22,081 nt of DNA from an uncultured Paraburkholderia sp. Lineage in GTDB: Bacteria > Pseudomonadota > Gammaproteobacteria > Burkholderiales > Burkholderiaceae. Below, piece by piece: positions 1 to 7,641 of this stretch (position 1 is its first letter; every line of letters begins with the position of its first letter). The position numbers and the translations under genes are program-made. The notes beneath the pieces are model-generated. The model had not been told where the DNA came from, ran no database searches, and saw nothing but the letters and a program-made list of their open reading frames with translations. Location of the stretch: assembly GCA_937917025.1 (NCBI GenBank), contig CALFSF010000492.1, forward strand, positions 1 to 22,081, in the 5' to 3' direction.

Positions 1-222
1 CGCGTCGACGGTCTGGGCGATTTCATCGAACTGGAAGTCGTGCTCGCGCAGGATGACGACGAAGCAGGCGGCGAAGCCGAGGCGCACGCGCTGTTCGCGA
101 AGCTCGGCGTGCCGGAAACGGATCTGGTGCCGGTCGCCTATGTGGATCTGCTTAATCTGGAAACTGAGCTGGAAACCGACCTGAAAACCGACCCGAAAAC
201 CGAACCGCTGAAGGTGGCCTGA
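1..222 (+). CDS. CYTH-domain protein (class IV adenylate cyclase-like), 3' end only
   Basis: The reading frame is open from the first base to the TGA at 220-222, giving about 73 C-terminal residues; the 5' part lies outside the window. The segment DGLGDFIELEVVL near the start is the last conserved strand of CYTH proteins, a family of triphosphate-tunnel enzymes that includes class IV adenylate cyclases and thiamine/inorganic triphosphatases. After the domain the protein ends in a short degenerate repeat (ETELETDLKTDPKTEP) that is unlikely to be part of the fold. Which CYTH activity it has cannot be told, because the N-terminal ExExK motif is missing from the window. Family call fairly sure, substrate unknown. 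Confidence 0.75.
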   Translation, partial: RVDGLGDFIELEVVLAQDDDEAGGEAEAHALFAKLGVPETDLVPVAYVDLLNLETELETDLKTDPKTEPLKVA

Positions 223-255
223 CGCGGGCGAGCCGCGCTTGAAACGCCCGCCCGC

Positions 256-747
256 TCACGCGGTGGGCGCGCCTGGCGAGAGATGGCCGAGCGGCAGCGG
301 CCCATTGCGTTTGAACGTCGTCAGCACGATGTTGGAGCGCACGCTGTCGACGCCGGGCACACGCATCAACTTCTTCATCACAAACGAAGACAGCGCGTTC
401 AGATCGGGCGCCACGATGCGCAGCAGATAGTCCGCGTCGCCCACCACGGCGTGGCATTCCAGCACTTCCGGCAGCACATCGAGCTGCTGCTGGAACTGCT
501 CGATGATCGAATCGCCGTGATGCTTCAGCTTCAGGCTGGTGAACGCGGTAACGCCGAGCCCGAGCTTCTCGGGCCGCAACACGACGCGATAGCCGTCGAT
601 CACACCCGCCGATTCGAGCCGCTGCAGCCGCCGGCCAATCTGCGAAGGCGACAGCGGTATCTGCTCGCCAAGCTGCTGGTGCGTCGCGCGCCCAAAGCGC
701 TGCAGCACTTCCAGAAGCGCCAGATCAAAGTGATCCAGTTCGAGCAT
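256..747 (-). CDS. Lrp/AsnC family transcriptional regulator
   Basis: This 163-residue protein has the family layout: an N-terminal winged helix-turn-helix (about residues 5-60, with recognition region LSPSQIGRRLQRLE) followed by a RAM/ligand-sensing beta-alpha domain (about 65-150, containing VVGDADYLLRIVAPD). Lrp/AsnC proteins form multimers that sense amino acids and control amino-acid metabolism. I start at ATG 747 rather than the in-frame ATG at 762: the GGAGAAAGG ribosome site lies just upstream of 747 and would otherwise be coding, and MLELDHFDLALL is the usual family start. It is divergent from phhB, so it may control pterin/phenylalanine metabolism there; that is inference. A perfect inverted repeat just upstream (759-780) is a likely autoregulatory operator. 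Confidence 0.93.
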   Translation of the reverse strand: MLELDHFDLALLEVLQRFGRATHQQLGEQIPLSPSQIGRRLQRLESAGVIDGYRVVLRPEKLGLGVTAFTSLKLKHHGDSIIEQFQQQLDVLPEVLECHAVVGDADYLLRIVAPDLNALSSFVMKKLMRVPGVDSVRSNIVLTTFKRNGPLPLGHLSPGAPTA

Positions 748-758
748 GACCTTTCTCC

Positions 759-780
759 GCATTAAATGGCAGTTTAATGC
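759..780. promoter_or_regulatory. Inverted repeat upstream of the Lrp gene, possible operator
   Basis: GCATTAAA (759-766) and TTTAATGC (773-780) form a perfect 8-bp inverted repeat around a 6-bp spacer. It ends 12 bases before the regulator's start codon and lies in an AT-rich patch of an otherwise GC-rich region. Lrp/AsnC proteins usually bind such symmetrical AT-rich sites and repress themselves. Binding is inferred from position and symmetry only. Confidence 0.5.
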
Positions 781-972
781 ACGATTATCGCATCATCGGC
801 GCCAATATCGTCACAATCATGCCTTTCGACACGCTCTCCGGAGCGGCGTCCGGGCGCATCGCGCCACGTTCAGCAGCGCCGCGCCATCCGTGAAAAAATA
901 GTCACACCCACGCGAGGCGCCACGGCGCCCGCGCGCTTACAACCTGGCAACCTGGTGAGCGAGGTATTCACG

Positions 973-1278
973 ATGATCCAGAAATTGACGTCCGAAGCGC
1001 GGGCAACGGAATTGAGCCAGCTGGACGGCTGGCAGGTCGCGGAGGGCCGCGACGCGATCGCGCGCAGCCTTCAGTTCGCCGACTTCAACGAGGCGTTCGG
1101 CTTCATGACACGCGTTGCGATCAAGGCACAGGAAATGGACCACCATCCCGAGTGGTTCAACGTCTACAACAAGGTCGACATCACGCTGTCCACGCACGAG
1201 GCAAACGGCGTGACCGCGCGCGATATCGCGCTGGCCCGTTTCATCGACGGCATCGCGAAGTCAGCCCGGCGCCCGTGA
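973..1278 (+). CDS. phhB: Pterin-4a-carbinolamine dehydratase
   Basis: The 101-residue protein dehydrates 4a-hydroxytetrahydrobiopterin to quinonoid dihydropterin, recycling the cofactor of aromatic amino-acid hydroxylases in the cytoplasm. The family signature is intact: EMDHHPEWFNVYNKVDITLSTH, split here as E54-MD-HHPEW with the active-site histidines H57 and H58, then H75, and D84 further on. I start at ATG 973, which has GAGG eight bases upstream; an in-frame GTG at 955 would add six residues and lose that site. Its usual partner, phenylalanine hydroxylase (phhA), is not next to it: the neighbour is the divergent Lrp/AsnC gene 225 bases away. It could equally serve molybdopterin or another pterin pathway. 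Family call secure. Confidence 0.95.
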   Translation: MIQKLTSEARATELSQLDGWQVAEGRDAIARSLQFADFNEAFGFMTRVAIKAQEMDHHPEWFNVYNKVDITLSTHEANGVTARDIALARFIDGIAKSARRP

Positions 1279-1324
1279 CGCAAAAAATAGGAGGAAGCCG
1301 CCAAAAGCCGCATCGAGGCATGGA

Positions 1325-1359
1325 AAAACCCGCCGGAACACGTCTGTTGAAAGGGTTTT
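1325..1359. terminator. Possible weak bidirectional terminator
   Basis: AAAACCC (1325-1331) pairs with GGGTTTT (1353-1359) across a 21-base loop, in the 111-bp gap where phhB and the DUF3717 gene converge. The stem is short and the loop long, so this is a weak candidate; no better terminator is visible in the gap. Confidence 0.25.
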
Positions 1360-1389
1360 GCAGGTATTCAGGCCACCAAACCTTCACTT

Positions 1390-1614
1390 CTACAGGCCGT
1401 TTTTAAGGCGCACGTAAGAATCCCACGCTTCGCGGGCAATCGCGTCCAAACGTTCCGGTGCGAGCCAGGTCTCTCGCTGTACAATCATCTGCGCATACGG
1501 CCTGGAGAGCGCGCTTGCCTCCTTGCACAGGCTGAGTTCGTCGCCGCTCGAAGGTGAGCGGCTGCGCCAGAAGTTGATCGCGGCTTCGAGTTCGTTGATC
1601 GTAATGACGGACAT
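1390..1614 (-). CDS. DUF3717 domain-containing protein
   Basis: A 74-residue protein starting MSVITINELEAAINFWRSRSP, with the conserved core GDELSLCKEASALSRPYAQMI that I recognise as DUF3717, a small family of unknown function found mainly in Burkholderiales. No signal peptide, membrane segment or metal motif is visible apart from a single cysteine (C30). The start at ATG 1614 matches the family's usual N-terminus; another ATG in frame at 1629 adds five residues. It is divergent from the two-component genes (117 bp between starts) and convergent with phhB. Function unknown. Confidence 0.82.
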   Translation of the reverse strand: MSVITINELEAAINFWRSRSPSSGDELSLCKEASALSRPYAQMIVQRETWLAPERLDAIAREAWDSYVRLKNGL

Positions 1615-1731
1615 GACTTTCGTGATCATTCGATGGCCGCATCGCACGGCAACGCCGCACAAGCTGTGCAGCAGGCGCTCCGGCGAACGCGTGCACGATA
1701 CGCCTAAACCCATTGTACTTGAGCGAAATCC

Positions 1732-2418
1732 ATGCGACTCCTTCTGATCGAAGATGACCGCCCCATCGCACGCGGCATCCAAAGTAGCCTCGAACAAGCC
1801 GGCTTCACGGTCGACATGGTCCACGACGGCATTTTCGCCGAACAGGCTCTCACGCAAAACCGTCACGAACTCGTGATTCTCGATCTCGGTCTGCCGGGCA
1901 TCGACGGCATGACGCTGCTCTCGCGCTTCCGCCAGAGCAACCGTCATACGCCGGTGATCGTGCTGACCGCGCGCGACGAGTTGAACGACCGCGTTCAGGG
2001 CCTCAATTCCGGCGCCGACGACTACATGCTGAAGCCGTTCGAACCCGCCGAACTCGAGGCGCGTATCCGCGCGGTGATGCGCCGCAGCGGCCCGCATGGC
2101 GACATGCCGCGTCCGGAAGTGTCGCTCGGCGGTGTGCGTCTGTCGGGTGTCGATCGCCGCATCTTCAACGACGACAAGCCGCTCGAACTGTCGCCGCGCG
2201 AATTCGCGGTGCTCGAAATGCTGCTGCTGCGCCACGGCCGCGTGGTCAGCAAGGCGCAGTTGCAGGATCACCTGACGCACTTCGGCGGCGATCTCGGCGA
2301 CACCGCGATCGAAGTCTACGTGCACCGGGTGCGCAAAAAGCTCGAAGCCTGCCGCGTGGAAATCGTCACGGTGCGTGGCTTCGGCTACCTGCTGCAGGAA
2401 ATCCGTCAGGCTGCGTAA
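1732..2418 (+). CDS. OmpR/PhoB-type response regulator
   Basis: A 228-residue transcription factor with an N-terminal receiver domain (about 1-115) and a C-terminal winged-helix DNA-binding domain (about 130-225). The phosphorylation machinery is complete: acidic pair D8/D9, phospho-acceptor D51 in VILDLGLPG, T79 and K101 in the MLKPF motif. The C-terminal part holds ELSPREFAVLEMLLLRHGRVVSK and the IEVYVHRVRKKLE recognition helix, typical of the QseB/TctD branch. It is followed after 137 bases by its likely partner kinase on the same strand. The start ATG has only a weak ribosome site (GAGCG). Target genes cannot be told from the window. Confidence 0.95.
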   Translation: MRLLLIEDDRPIARGIQSSLEQAGFTVDMVHDGIFAEQALTQNRHELVILDLGLPGIDGMTLLSRFRQSNRHTPVIVLTARDELNDRVQGLNSGADDYMLKPFEPAELEARIRAVMRRSGPHGDMPRPEVSLGGVRLSGVDRRIFNDDKPLELSPREFAVLEMLLLRHGRVVSKAQLQDHLTHFGGDLGDTAIEVYVHRVRKKLEACRVEIVTVRGFGYLLQEIRQAA

Positions 2419-2555
2419 CCGCGCTTTTTCGGGCGGCACGACCTGGCCGGGCCGATCGCCGGGCGTCCCGTTGCATCGGACACCCGGTCAGACCCGCCTT
2501 TTTTCGCGGACGTGGAGTAATCTGATCCGCGTTGATCTCTTTTGCGCGTTCGACC

Positions 2556-4055
2556 ATGCCCCATCCGGTCGCGAACAGCCTGCGGCGCTCGCTGCTGCGC
2601 CGCCTCGCTGCTCCTCTTTCGCTGCTCGCGCTGATGAGCGGGCTCATCGCTTACTGGCTTGCATGGCAGTACACGCAGCACGTCGTCGACCGTTCGCTGG
2701 CTGATCTCGCCACCGCCATCTCGCGCCAGGTGCAGATTGCCGGCCCGGACGCGCCGATCACCGTGCCACCGCTCGCACAGGCGATGTTCTCCGATCCGGT
2801 CGAACAGCTCGTCTATCGCATCAGCAACGGCGAAACCGAAATCGCGGGCGACCCCAAACTGCCGCTGCAAGGCACGAGCGTGCGCCGCATGCACTACGCG
2901 TATGTGTTCGAAGCGCAGCACGAAGGCACGAGCGTGCGCGTCGCACAGGTACGTGTGAACCAGCCGCAGGGCAATCCGATCGTCGTCGAGGTCGGGCAAC
3001 CGGTCCATCATCGCTTTCGCATCGCCGCCGAGTTTCTCGTCGCGATCATGATGCCGCTGCTGCTGCTGCTGCTCGCCGGCTGGGTAATCGTGTGGCGCGT
3101 CGTCAACCAGCAGCTCAACCCGCTCACCGATCTCGCCGATTCGCTGAACCGGCAGACGCACACGTCGCTCGAACCGGTCGACGAAACCTTCGTGCCGATC
3201 GAAATCCGGCCGCTTACCAGCGCGCTGAACGGTCTGCTCGACCGCCTGAAAACCGCACTCGATTCGCAACGCAAATTCATCGCCGACGCCGCGCATCAGC
3301 TGCGCACGCCGCTGACCGCGGTCAAGCTGCACGCGGAGCAGGCCGCCGTCGCGCGGGAGCCGAAGCAGGTGCTCGCCGCCGTGCATGAACTGCGCGCCGC
3401 CGCGAATCGCGCGGTCCGGCTGTCGAACCAGCTGCTGTCGCTCGCGCGCGCGGAGCCGGGCGAACAGGCCGCGCGCTTCGTGAACGTCGACATGGCTGCG
3501 CTCGCGTTCGAAACCGGTGCGGAATGGGTGCCGCGCGCACTCGCGGTTCACGTCGATCTCGGCTTCCAGCGCCTGGACGATCCGACCAACGATCACCCGC
3601 TGATCGCGCGCGGCAATCCGGTGCTGCTGCACGAAGTGATCGCGAACCTGCTCGATAACGCGCTCAAATACGTTCCGCCCACGCGTTATGACGGCGGACG
3701 CATCACGGTGAGCGTCTCACAGGCGCGGGTTGGCGGCAGGACGATGGCGGAAATCGTCGTCGAGGACAACGGCGCGGGCGTGCCGCCGAAACAGCAGGCG
3801 GAACTCTTCAAGCGGTTTTTCCGCGGCGACGGACAAAGCGATACGAGCGTCGACGGCGGCGCGGGTCTGGGCCTCGCCATCGTCCACGACATCATGGTGC
3901 TGCACGGCGGCGGCGTGCATTACGAAGATGCATCCGAGGGCGGCGCGCGTTTCATCGTCCGCATTCCGGTTGTAGCCGATACCGTTACCGGCGAACGCGA
4001 CGTGCCGGGGCGCGTGACAAAAAAACCGGCGCACAGGGCGCCGGTCGATATGTGA
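2556..4055 (+). CDS. Two-component sensor histidine kinase (TctE/QseC-like)
   Basis: A 499-residue inner-membrane kinase. In order: TM1 (about 20-40), a periplasmic domain of about 115 residues resembling the 2CSK_N sensor domain, TM2 (about 160-181), a HAMP-like linker, the dimerisation/phospho-acceptor H-box with H247 in AAHQLRTPLTA, and an ATPase domain with N-box NLLDNALKYVP, G1 box VEDNGAGVP and G2 box GAGLGLAIV. It should phosphorylate the regulator encoded just upstream. I start at ATG 2556; a TTG at 2532 is in frame, and neither has a clear ribosome site. The last dozen codons overlap the intrinsic terminator of the opposite-strand SET gene, so the C-terminal tail (VTKKPAHRAPVDM) is probably non-functional. 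Stimulus unknown. Confidence 0.93.
   Translation: MPHPVANSLRRSLLRRLAAPLSLLALMSGLIAYWLAWQYTQHVVDRSLADLATAISRQVQIAGPDAPITVPPLAQAMFSDPVEQLVYRISNGETEIAGDPKLPLQGTSVRRMHYAYVFEAQHEGTSVRVAQVRVNQPQGNPIVVEVGQPVHHRFRIAAEFLVAIMMPLLLLLLAGWVIVWRVVNQQLNPLTDLADSLNRQTHTSLEPVDETFVPIEIRPLTSALNGLLDRLKTALDSQRKFIADAAHQLRTPLTAVKLHAEQAAVAREPKQVLAAVHELRAAANRAVRLSNQLLSLARAEPGEQAARFVNVDMAALAFETGAEWVPRALAVHVDLGFQRLDDPTNDHPLIARGNPVLLHEVIANLLDNALKYVPPTRYDGGRITVSVSQARVGGRTMAEIVVEDNGAGVPPKQQAELFKRFFRGDGQSDTSVDGGAGLGLAIVHDIMVLHGGGVHYEDASEGGARFIVRIPVVADTVTGERDVPGRVTKKPAHRAPVDM
4019..4045 (-). terminator. Rho-independent terminator of the SET-domain gene
   Basis: ACCGGCGC (4025-4032) and GCGCCGGT (4038-4045) make a perfect 8-bp GC-rich stem with a 5-base loop. 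On the minus strand it is followed by seven T (4019-4025). It lies 49 bases past the SET gene stop, inside the 3' end of the convergent kinase gene. Confidence 0.85.
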
Positions 4056-4093
4056 CTGTCTGGCGGCGGCGCGAAACCCGCGCTGCCCGTCCT

Positions 4094-4573
4094 TCACTTT
4101 TTCTTCTTCGCTTTCTTTTCCGTCTTGTCGGGCGCCGCCAGCATCGTGCCGCGGCACTTGCGCGCGCCGCAACGGCATTCGTATTCCTTCTTCAGCTTCT
4201 TCGTCTGGCGCGCGTCGATCACGAGGCCGTAGTCGTAGAACAGTTCTTCGCCGGCTTCGATGTCGCGCAGCGCGTGAACATACACATGACCGTCGATTTC
4301 CTCGGCCTCGCAGTTCGGCGCGCATGAATGGTTGATCCAGCGCGCGCTGTTGCCGTCGACCTTGCCGTCGATCACGTGGCCGCTATCGAGCGCGAAATAG
4401 AACGTGTGATTCGGTTCGTCCGGATTGTGCGGGTGACGACGCAACGCTTCTTTCCACGTGATCCGCTCACCCTTGTATTCGATCAGTCGTTCGCCGGCAG
4501 CGATTGCTTCCACGGCAAACACGCCCTTGCCGTGCACACCCGAACGACGCACAGCGATCCTGCGTGAACTCAT
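4094..4573 (-). CDS. SET-domain protein lysine methyltransferase
   Basis: A 159-residue protein made almost entirely of a SET domain with post-SET motif. Visible signatures: SGVHGKGVFA (11-20), NHSCAPNC (81-88), GEELFYDYG (108-116) and post-SET CRCGARKC (133-140). The last supplies three zinc cysteines that, with C88, should complete the site that closes the active channel. SET enzymes transfer methyl groups from S-adenosylmethionine to lysine side chains. In bacteria the targets are mostly unknown; HU and other basic proteins are possible but untested. The tail is very basic (KTEKKAKKKK). The start at ATG 4573 has AAGGA upstream; the open frame continues above it without family similarity. 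It ends at a strong terminator. Family sure, substrate unknown. Confidence 0.92.
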   Translation of the reverse strand: MSSRRIAVRRSGVHGKGVFAVEAIAAGERLIEYKGERITWKEALRRHPHNPDEPNHTFYFALDSGHVIDGKVDGNSARWINHSCAPNCEAEEIDGHVYVHALRDIEAGEELFYDYGLVIDARQTKKLKKEYECRCGARKCRGTMLAAPDKTEKKAKKKK

Positions 4574-4666
4574 TGAATGAATCCTTGTGAAGAACTGGAG
4601 GTGAACATGCAGTTGCTCTCGTGCGTGAAACACGGAACCTGCCGGTTTTTCTGACGTGGATAGCAA

Positions 4667-4691
4667 ACGCGGCGCCATACCGGCGCCGCGT
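4667..4691. repeat. Perfect 10-bp stem hairpin between two minus-strand genes
   Basis: ACGCGGCGCC (4667-4676) and GGCGCCGCGT (4682-4691) enclose a 5-base loop. It lies about 105 bases past the oxidoreductase stop and upstream of the SET gene. Only three T follow on the minus strand, so it is at most a weak terminator; it may stabilise a transcript end. Confidence 0.5.
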
Positions 4692-4796
4692 AGTCCTGCG
4701 ACGCCCATGCGCCACAACCGGCATCGTACACGTTAGAGACGGCTTCGTTCAACCGCCCGCCAAAAACCTTCCGTCGCCCTTCGTCTTCACGGCGGG

Positions 4797-5909
4797 TCAG
4801 CGTTGCCCGAGCGTCGTCTCGCCGAAGAGCGCCTTCTGGTCGCGCGGTTGCGAGCGCCAGTATTGCGGCGGCGCCTCGACGGTCGCGCCGAGTTGCGCGG
4901 CCGCGTGCCACGGCCAGCGCGGGTCGTAGAGCATCGCACGCGCCATCGCGACGAGATCGGCGTCGCCCGATTCGACGAGTTCGCTGGCATGCTGCGCATC
5001 GGTAATCAGGCCGACGGCGATCGTCGTCAGGCCCGTCGCTTTCTTCACGGCCCGCGCGAACGGTACCTGATAGCCCGGCTCCAGCGGAATCTTCTGTAGC
5101 GGCGACACACCGCCCGACGACACGTCGATCCAGTCGCAACCCCGCTTTTTCAGCTCATGCGCGAACGCGATGGTGTCTTCGAGCGTGATGCCGCCTTCCA
5201 CCCAGTCGGTCGCCGACACGCGCACGCCGACAGGTTTGTCGGCGGGAAACGCGGCCCGCACGATATCGATGATCTCCAGCGGAAAGCGCCAGCGGTTCTC
5301 GCGCGAGCCGCCGTATTCGTCGGTACGCTGGTTCGCGATCGGCGAGAGGAATTGATGCAGCAGATAGCCGTGCGCCGCGTGCACTTCGAGCGCGTCGATA
5401 CCAAGCCGCGCCGCGCGACGCGCCGAAGCGGCAAACGCTTCGCGAATCCGGTTGAGCCCTGCGCTGTCGAGCGCGAGCGGCGGCGCTTCGCCGGCCTTGT
5501 GCGGTAGCGCCGAAGGCGCATGCGGCAGCCAGCCGCCTTCGGCCACCGGAATCAGCTGGCCGCCTTCCCAAGGCACATGGCTCGATGCCTTGCGGCCGGC
5601 GTGCGAGAGCTGCATCGCGACGGGCACGTGCGAGTGCTTGCGAATCGCGGCGAGCACGGGCTTGAGCGCGGCTTCGGTGGCGTCGTCCCACAGTCCGAGA
5701 TCGGCGGGCGTGATGCGGCCGTCCGGTTCGACCGCGGTCGCTTCGATACACAGGAGCCCAGCGCCGGACAGCGCGAGGTGACCCAGATGGATCATGTGCC
5801 ACTCTGTCGCCTCGCCGCGTTCGGCGGAATACTGGCACATCGGGGACACGACGATACGGTTACGAAGCGTCACGCCACGCAGCGTGAGCGGAGAGAAGAG
5901 CGCACTCAT
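4797..5909 (-). CDS. Old Yellow Enzyme family NADH:flavin oxidoreductase (YqjM-like)
   Basis: A 370-residue TIM-barrel flavoenzyme that should use FMN and NAD(P)H to reduce activated double bonds of enones, maleimides or nitro compounds in the cytoplasm. It belongs to the YqjM/thermophilic-like class: N-terminal SPMCQYSA carries the class-specific C25 and Y27, HAGRK (in QLSHAGRKAS) is present, and EVHAAHGYLLHQFLSP carries the two substrate-binding histidines, followed by NQRTDEYGGSRENR. Length matches the family. The start at ATG 5909 (MSALFSPLTLRGVTLRNR) is the standard one; the frame is open further up. The amidotransferase and MarR genes lie upstream on the same strand with gaps of 217 and 159 bases, so co-transcription is possible but not tight. 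Confidence 0.93.
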   Translation of the reverse strand: MSALFSPLTLRGVTLRNRIVVSPMCQYSAERGEATEWHMIHLGHLALSGAGLLCIEATAVEPDGRITPADLGLWDDATEAALKPVLAAIRKHSHVPVAMQLSHAGRKASSHVPWEGGQLIPVAEGGWLPHAPSALPHKAGEAPPLALDSAGLNRIREAFAASARRAARLGIDALEVHAAHGYLLHQFLSPIANQRTDEYGGSRENRWRFPLEIIDIVRAAFPADKPVGVRVSATDWVEGGITLEDTIAFAHELKKRGCDWIDVSSGGVSPLQKIPLEPGYQVPFARAVKKATGLTTIAVGLITDAQHASELVESGDADLVAMARAMLYDPRWPWHAAAQLGATVEAPPQYWRSQPRDQKALFGETTLGQR

Positions 5910-6126
5910 AGGTTCTCGCGAGGGAGGACAAAGAGCGATCGAGCATAGCACCGCGCTTCTTTCGCTGCAGGGCGCGCGCCGCGCGGAAAGCGGACTGAAA
6001 CCCGGGCGGCGCCGTGAGGTCAGGGGTAGTGCTTCTGGCGCTTGCCAGTCACGCCCGCGTTGTCATGCTCGCCGGACGGCGCGATAACGTCCGTCAAAGC
6101 GGCATCGACGCGAAACACAACACCGT

Positions 6127-6843
6127 TCACGGTTTCGCTTCCACCTGGTCGAGCCACTCGGTGAACATCGCGCGGGATGCTTCTTCAAGACGCGGACCGA
6201 GACGGGCCGTATCCGCGCGCAACTGCAACACGTCGACGCCTTCGGTTCCACCGATTTCCGACGCGTTGCCGATCAGCCATGGCTCGAAACGGTCGGCGCG
6301 AATTTCCGGATGACATTGCAGGCCGAGCACATGGCCGCCCCACGCGAATGCCTGGTTTTCGCAGTCAGGCGTGGAGGCAAGACGCGTCGCGCCCGTGGGA
6401 AGATCGAAGGTATCGCCGTGCCAGTGGAACATCGACGTTCGCGCGCCGTCCAGATGACGCAGCGGCGACGCGCGGCCGGCGTCGGTGAGCGCGAGCGGTG
6501 CCCAGCCGATCTCAGGCCGGGTGCCTGCGTAGACCCGCGCACCCAGCACCCGCGCGATCAGCTGCGCGCCAAGGCAGATGCCGAGTGTCGGCAGACCGGC
6601 GGCGATGCGCCGTTCGATCATCGATACGAGCGGAATCAGCGTCGGGTAATGCGCGTCGTCACATGCATTGATCGGGCCGCCGAGGATAACCATCAGCGAA
6701 GACGCCACCGGATCCGGCGCCTCGATGCGTCCACGGCCGACATCGAGATAGCGCACCGGACGCCCGCGCTCGCCGAGCACGAGTTCGAGGCTGCCCAGAT
6801 CTTCGAAGTGCACATGGCGAATGGCCAGAACCTCGTGATTCAT
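6127..6843 (-). CDS. Class I glutamine amidotransferase (GATase1) family protein
   Basis: A 238-residue single-domain protein with a complete class I amidotransferase triad: nucleophile C90 in LGICLGAQLIA, then H178 and E180 in LQCHPEI. This fold releases ammonia from glutamine, usually for a partner synthetase; stand-alone members like this one often hydrolyse gamma-glutamyl compounds instead, or carry the GMP-synthase-like label without doing that reaction. The start at ATG 6843 has AGGA eight bases upstream, and the C-terminal 50 residues form a helical extension. No synthetase partner is encoded in the window, so the substrate is open. Family call strong. Confidence 0.9.
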   Translation of the reverse strand: MNHEVLAIRHVHFEDLGSLELVLGERGRPVRYLDVGRGRIEAPDPVASSLMVILGGPINACDDAHYPTLIPLVSMIERRIAAGLPTLGICLGAQLIARVLGARVYAGTRPEIGWAPLALTDAGRASPLRHLDGARTSMFHWHGDTFDLPTGATRLASTPDCENQAFAWGGHVLGLQCHPEIRADRFEPWLIGNASEIGGTEGVDVLQLRADTARLGPRLEEASRAMFTEWLDQVEAKP

Positions 6844-7002
6844 CGGCAGTTCCTGTTCCCGAAATAGACTCGAAGATGACGACCCGTCGCCCGTGTATCG
6901 CCGGGCGTCGCTGTCATGCCACGGATCGGTTCGCAAGGGACAGCGACACCCGACACCGACACGTTCCCCACCAGCCCGCCGCGCGGCACGGCGGACTCGC
7001 GC

Positions 7003-7641
7003 TTACTGCGCGAAGATTTTCCAGATTTTCTTCTGTGTCGCGACGTCGGCGGTTTCGTGGACGCCGCAGTCCAGACGCACGCCCGTATCCGACATTTTCA
7101 GATCGAGCAGCGCGCAGTAATGCGGCGTCTTCTTCGGATTCCTGCTCGGAACGAAATGCGTGCACGACAGACACATGCGATGCGGAGGAATCGTTTCCTG
7201 CGCTTCGAGCTGATGAATCGTCTTCAGCAGCGTGCGGTAGAACACGGCCTGTTCGTCGTCCTTCAGCGTGCCGACTGCCTTCGACAGAAAGTCAGGCCAT
7301 TGCGCCGCGCGCTTTGCCGCCGTCCGGCCACGTGCCGTCAGACGCACCGCGAGTGCGCGGCCATCGTCGAGTGCACGGCGCTTTTCGACGAGACCCTTGC
7401 CTTCGAGCGTGCTGACCGCATCGCTGGTGGTCGCCGCGGTCAACGCCGTTTCGCGCGCGATTTCCCCGAGACGCATCGGACCCTTGCGCTGCATCAGCAA
7501 AACGAGAATTTCGCCCTGGGTCGGCGTGAGACCCGCACCTTCCGCCCATTCCCATGCCTGGCTTCGCATGGCCGTACTCAGTCGCAGCAAGGTGTGGGTC
7601 ACCCGCCCGGTTGCCTGCTCTCCGTAGACGCCTTCGCTCAT
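7003..7641 (-). CDS. MarR family regulator with a C-terminal four-cysteine module
   Basis: The first about 145 residues of this 212-residue protein form a MarR winged helix: GLTPTQGEILVLL, then LGEIARETALTAATTSDAVSTLEGKGLVEKR (recognition helix and wing). Ordinary MarR proteins stop near residue 150. This one adds about 60 residues with C157-x2-C160, C176 and C192 plus H162, H175 and H195, and so probably binds a metal (zinc or an iron-sulphur cluster) or senses oxidants. The start ATG 7641 has GAAAG nearby. It faces the 620-bp gene-free stretch. Targets are unknown; the amidotransferase and flavoenzyme downstream are candidates, and Old Yellow Enzymes are often under MarR/TetR control. The regulator call is sure; the metal is inference. 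Confidence 0.9.
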   Translation of the reverse strand: MSEGVYGEQATGRVTHTLLRLSTAMRSQAWEWAEGAGLTPTQGEILVLLMQRKGPMRLGEIARETALTAATTSDAVSTLEGKGLVEKRRALDDGRALAVRLTARGRTAAKRAAQWPDFLSKAVGTLKDDEQAVFYRTLLKTIHQLEAQETIPPHRMCLSCTHFVPSRNPKKTPHYCALLDLKMSDTGVRLDCGVHETADVATQKKIWKIFAQ

